Shown here: in pieces, positions 41,517 to 43,649 of the stretch
Numbering within the stretch: position 1 is the stretch's first letter
Layout of the letters: each line of letters begins with the position of its first letter
Assembly (NCBI GenBank): GCA_045629925.1
Contig: JAZQSD010000135.1
Coordinates: 1-43,649 of the forward strand
Direction: 5' to 3'
Length of the DNA: 43,649 nt
Origin: Brotonthovivens sp045629925
GTDB lineage: Bacteria; Bacillota; Clostridia; Lachnospirales; Lachnospiraceae
Made by a program: the position numbers and the translations under genes
The notes under the pieces: model-generated
The model's database searches: none
Told to the model about the DNA's origin: nothing
What the model saw: the letters and a program-made list of their open reading frames with translations, nothing else

Positions 41517-42734
41517 ATGAGAAAATTATTTGCTTATGTAGCGAACAGAAGAAAACTATTATTTTTGTATATGCTAGCAATCTGGTTTGTGTTTGCTTGG
41601 GGACTATTGATATGGGAAATCCCAAATGAAATATATGTTGCTGAAGGTGATAAATTAAGTATTGAAGAATCTATTCCAGTAACCTTTGAACAAGAAGATA
41701 CTGAAGAAGTATTTGCAAACAGATGGAAGGATCATTTTCAAGTATCCTGCAACCTATTTGGTTTTATACCAGTAAAATCTGTAACGGTTAATATGGTAGA
41801 GAGAAAAGAGCTGATTCCTGTGGGACAAACAGTAGGTATTCTTTTGCATACAGATGGAGTGTATGTGGTAGATACAGATGTGATTCGATCTGTGAATGGA
41901 GAAAATATCTCTCCTTGTGGACACAGCATAAAAGCAGGAGATTATATCACAGAGATCAACGGTAAGGCTGTGACGTGTAAAGAAGATGTGATGCAGGTTG
42001 TTAAAAATAGCAACGGAGAGGAGATTCATGTTGTAGTTCGTAGAGAGGAAAAACTCCTTACTTGTGATGTGGAACCGGTAAAGTCTATAGATCAGGATTA
42101 TAAGTTAGGAATTTGGATTAAAGATGATATTGCTGGAATCGGAACTATCACATATATAGATTCTAATGGAGATTATGGAGCGTTAGGACATGGTATCAGT
42201 TCTTCTGAAACAGATCAGTTATTAGAAGTGGAAGAAGGTAGTTTATATGAAAGCGAAATAGCTTCCATAAACAAAGGGGAGAAAGGAACACCAGGGTCAT
42301 TGGTAGGATTGTTGTATTTTCAGAAAGAGCATTATCTAGGAACATTAGATAAAAATACCAATGTTGGAATCTTTGGACATACAAATGATAATATAGAAAA
42401 ATTGATAGAAGAAAACTATATGCCAGTTGGATTTAAACAGGAAATTAAAACAGGGCCTGCGGAAATATATGCCAGTATAGATGGTGAGATACGACATTAT
42501 GATATAGAGATTGAAGATATCGTAATGAATAGTCCCCATGAAAATAAAAGTATGTTGATTAGAGTGACAGACGAAGAATTGCTGAAAAAAACAGGTGGAA
42601 TTGTTCAAGGGGTGTCAGGTTCGCCGATTCTGCAAAACGGGAAGTTGGTTGGTGCGGTCACGCACGTGCTGGTGAATGATCCGACACGTGGGTATGGGAT
42701 TTTTATTGAGAATATGCTGGATGCGGCAGGATAA
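41517..42734 (+). CDS. spoIVB: SpoIVB serine peptidase
   Basis: A 405-residue forespore-secreted S55 peptidase. In B. subtilis it signals across the intermembrane space to start pro-sigma-K processing. An N-terminal membrane anchor (about 13-33) is followed by a PDZ domain (about 105-180, with CGHSIKAGDYITEINGK) and the peptidase domain. His225 (ALGHGIS), Asp352 and Ser367 (GVSGSP) keep exactly the spacing of the B. subtilis triad as I remember it (236, 363, 378). The last ~120 bp look more GC-rich than the rest and are repeated downstream. ATG 41517 follows AAGGATG. Confidence 0.95.
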   Translation: MRKLFAYVANRRKLLFLYMLAIWFVFAWGLLIWEIPNEIYVAEGDKLSIEESIPVTFEQEDTEEVFANRWKDHFQVSCNLFGFIPVKSVTVNMVERKELIPVGQTVGILLHTDGVYVVDTDVIRSVNGENISPCGHSIKAGDYITEINGKAVTCKEDVMQVVKNSNGEEIHVVVRREEKLLTCDVEPVKSIDQDYKLGIWIKDDIAGIGTITYIDSNGDYGALGHGISSSETDQLLEVEEGSLYESEIASINKGEKGTPGSLVGLLYFQKEHYLGTLDKNTNVGIFGHTNDNIEKLIEENYMPVGFKQEIKTGPAEIYASIDGEIRHYDIEIEDIVMNSPHENKSMLIRVTDEELLKKTGGIVQGVSGSPILQNGKLVGAVTHVLVNDPTRGYGIFIENMLDAAG

Positions 42735-42795
42735 ATGATTTGGCAGGGGTGGTTTGCCCCTGCCTTTTTGGCTTTGTATGTGATATAATGAATTT
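42612..42795 (+). repeat. Direct repeat, left copy: spoIVB 3' end, terminator and promoter region
   Basis: This 184-bp segment runs from codon 366 of spoIVB through the terminator to the sequence TATAATGAATTT. A diverged copy of nearly the same length and order lies at 43098-43277. By hand alignment the first 72 bp of coding sequence are about 62 percent identical, with mostly synonymous changes, and the next ~50 bp are about 90 percent identical. Confidence 0.8.
42742..42769 (+). terminator. Intrinsic terminator after spoIVB
   Basis: GGCAGGGG (42742-42749) pairs with CCCCTGCC (42757-42764), then TTTTTG. Confidence 0.9.
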
Positions 42796-42803
42796 GGTAT
42801 AAT
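42774..42803 (+). promoter_or_regulatory. Promoter region of the 83-residue protein gene
   Basis: TTGTAT (42774-42779), 18 bp, TATAAT (42798-42803). A second TATAAT at 42784-42789 could serve as an alternative -10. Confidence 0.6.
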
Positions 42804-42819
42804 AATAGGAGGGCTGTGT

Positions 42820-43071
42820 ATGAAAACTTATAAAGAACACATGACCGAATGTATCGATTACTTATTATCTATCCGTTTTCCCTGCAATGATTGGAAAGAA
42901 GATAAAGCCTATTTTGACCAATTGGAAGAAGAGTTCTCTGAGGTTCCTGCGGATGAAGAAACAAAAGTATTGCATGAACAATTAATGACCCTGATTCAAC
43001 AAAAACGGGCTTCAAGCCTAAATTGCAACAAGACTACAGAAGAATTGTTTGCAGGGTGGAATGATGAATAA
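42820..43071 (+). CDS. Small protein of unknown function inside the repeat pair
   Basis: An 83-residue acidic, soluble, probably helical protein (MKTYKEHMTECIDYLLSIRF at the start, KTTEELFAGWNDE at the end). No signal peptide, membrane helix or familiar motif is seen; two cysteines are present. ATG 42820 lies 7 nt after AGGAGGG and behind a good promoter, so it is likely expressed. It is enclosed between the two diverged copies of the spoIVB 3' region, which suggests that it arrived as a unit with one of them. Function is unknown; I would not guess. Confidence 0.7.
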   Translation: MKTYKEHMTECIDYLLSIRFPCNDWKEDKAYFDQLEEEFSEVPADEETKVLHEQLMTLIQQKRASSLNCNKTTEELFAGWNDE

Positions 43072-43097
43072 CAAGTTGTCCCTAATGACAATCACTC

Positions 43098-43219
43098 ATG
43101 AGCGGCAGCCCGATCATTCAGGATGAAAAACTAGTTGGCGCGGTGACCCATGTTCTTGTAAATGATCCACACGGGGGTACGGGATTTTTATCGAGAATAT
43201 GCTGGACGTGGCAGGATAA
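43098..43219 (+). pseudogene. Frameshifted relic of the spoIVB 3' end
   Basis: Translation from 43098 gives MSGSPIIQDEKLVGAVTHVL followed by VNDP, matching SpoIVB residues 366-389. One base is missing near 43169 (CCACACGGG against CCGACACGTGGG in spoIVB), after which the rest of the SpoIVB tail is readable only in another frame and ends at the matching TAA (43217-43219). There is no upstream peptidase domain, so it cannot make a working protein. Confidence 0.85.
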
Positions 43220-43224
43220 AGTTA

Positions 43225-43248
43225 TGACAGGGGCAAACGCCCCTGTCA
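43225..43248 (+). terminator. Terminator-like hairpin after the spoIVB relic
   Basis: TGACAGGGGC (43225-43234) / GCCCCTGTCA (43239-43248) with an AAAC loop is a perfect 10-bp stem, but the following T run is short and broken. It corresponds in position to the spoIVB terminator. Confidence 0.65.
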
Positions 43249-43271
43249 TTCTGTGTTATATATGCTATAAT
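43243..43271 (+). promoter_or_regulatory. Possible promoter of the terminal lipoprotein gene
   Basis: TATAAT (43266-43271) has a fair -35 (CTGTCA, 43243-43248) 17 bp upstream, inside the right arm of the preceding hairpin. Confidence 0.5.
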
Positions 43272-43330
43272 GAATTTAATATATATGAATTGTTGATAAA
43301 AGAGTCTTAAGATGCTGGGAGGTGTTTTTT

Positions 43331-43649
43331 ATGATGAAAAAGGCATTGATCATTATGATAAGTGTTTTTATGGTAGGATTAGCAGGTTGTTCAAACATAG
43401 TGAATGGTAATGAGAATTTTGAGATTAGTACGAATGAAGAATCATCAACGAATGAAGAACCAATTACTGATGAAGAACCAACTGCTGACGATAAGCCTGA
43501 ACATTCAGATCTCTATAATGAAAAATATTTGCAGGAAGATATCATTTCGTATTTTGAAGAAGTTGTATTACGCATGGAATATAGTGACGGAACAGGCGAT
43601 GTAACTTGTGTACAAAAATGGTTATCACCAATATATTATCAATTATACG
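43331..43649 (+). CDS. Predicted lipoprotein, N-terminal part (runs off window)
   Basis: The frame from ATG 43331 is open to the window edge (106 codons). A signal peptide with lipobox LAGC puts the lipid-bearing Cys at residue 20. A short acidic, imperfectly repeated linker follows (TNEESSTNEEP, TDEEPTADD), then the start of a folded domain (DIISYFEEVVLRMEYSDGTG). GGGAGG (43317-43322) lies 8 nt upstream. The family is not recognised. It stands where spo0A often follows spoIVB. Confidence 0.75.
   Translation, partial: MMKKALIIMISVFMVGLAGCSNIVNGNENFEISTNEESSTNEEPITDEEPTADDKPEHSDLYNEKYLQEDIISYFEEVVLRMEYSDGTGDVTCVQKWLSPIYYQLY

Larger units (their letters stand above)
43098..43277 (+). repeat. 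Direct repeat, right copy
   Basis: A 180-bp partner of 42612-42795 with the same order: spoIVB tail, GC-rich hairpin, TATAATGAATTT. The 83-residue protein gene lies between the two copies. The distance between copies is about 485 bp. Confidence 0.8.

Noticed and set aside
43098..43310. The spoIVB relic as a functional 70-residue gene
   Set aside because: It has no ribosome site, starts in the middle of a conserved motif, and leaves the SpoIVB frame after a one-base loss.
43404..43604. Alternative + frame overlapping the terminal lipoprotein
   Set aside because: The product is a repetitive lysine/asparagine/methionine-rich shadow; the frame from 43331 has ribosome site, signal peptide and lipobox.
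1..43649. CRISPR array, rRNA, prophage or insertion sequence
   Set aside because: Reading both strands I saw no regularly spaced repeats, rRNA segments, transposase or phage genes.

Overview
The window reads as chromosomal core DNA of a low-GC, endospore-forming Firmicute of class Clostridia, most likely a Lachnospiraceae-type gut anaerobe. This rests on gene content and order: a complete spoIIIA cluster, spoIIM beside xerD, argR-recN-spoIVB in series, RNase Y, and a Gram-positive LexA box before recA. I could run no database search, so the family placement is inference. Nearly all genes lie on the + strand; only aroE and the DAHP synthase gene are on the - strand. I see no phage, IS element, CRISPR array or rRNA.

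Layout. 1-54: tail of an unidentified gene. 210-386: rpsU with its own promoter, leader and terminator. 456-5314: spoIIIAA-AH, the mother-cell channel of the engulfed forespore, behind a very good sigma-E-type promoter; SpoIIIAF is unusually short. 5316-8246: deoB and prfC. 8344-10127: recA under a perfect LexA box, then recX. 10124-11859: RNase Y. 11958-18158: class B sortase, lipoprotein, an unrecognised 153-residue protein, then sbcD and sbcC. 18247-19491: an SseB-like protein and a small partner. 19494-22570: preQ1 riboswitch followed by queD-queE-folE-queC-queF, the whole route from GTP to preQ1. 22639-24384: spoIIM and xerD. 24452-27800: shikimate genes arranged divergently (aroE and DAHP synthase leftward, aroD and aroK rightward). 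27877-27948: tRNA-Arg(CCG), followed by a membrane-anchored SH3b protein. 29723-32473: rRNA pseudouridine synthase and ligA. 32591-41420: a long housekeeping run of an Asp23-family gene, nusB, xseA, xseB, ispA, dxs, tlyA, nadK, argR and recN. 41517-42734: spoIVB.

The least ordinary part is the right end (about 42612-43277). The last ~120 bp of spoIVB, its terminator and the promoter region behind it occur twice as diverged direct repeats. They enclose a small gene for an 83-residue protein of unknown function. The second copy is a frameshifted relic of the spoIVB 3' end. This looks like a small islet that entered at the 3' end of spoIVB, in the interval where spo0A often follows. A second unknown gene, for a lipoprotein, starts after the relic and runs off the window.

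Other points of interest are possible leader switches before rpsU, rny and xerD, a palindrome between the divergent aro promoters, and an uncharacterised gene placed one base before sbcD. Genes are tightly packed: several promoters begin inside or just after the preceding stop codon, and no gap without a gene exceeds about 260 bases.
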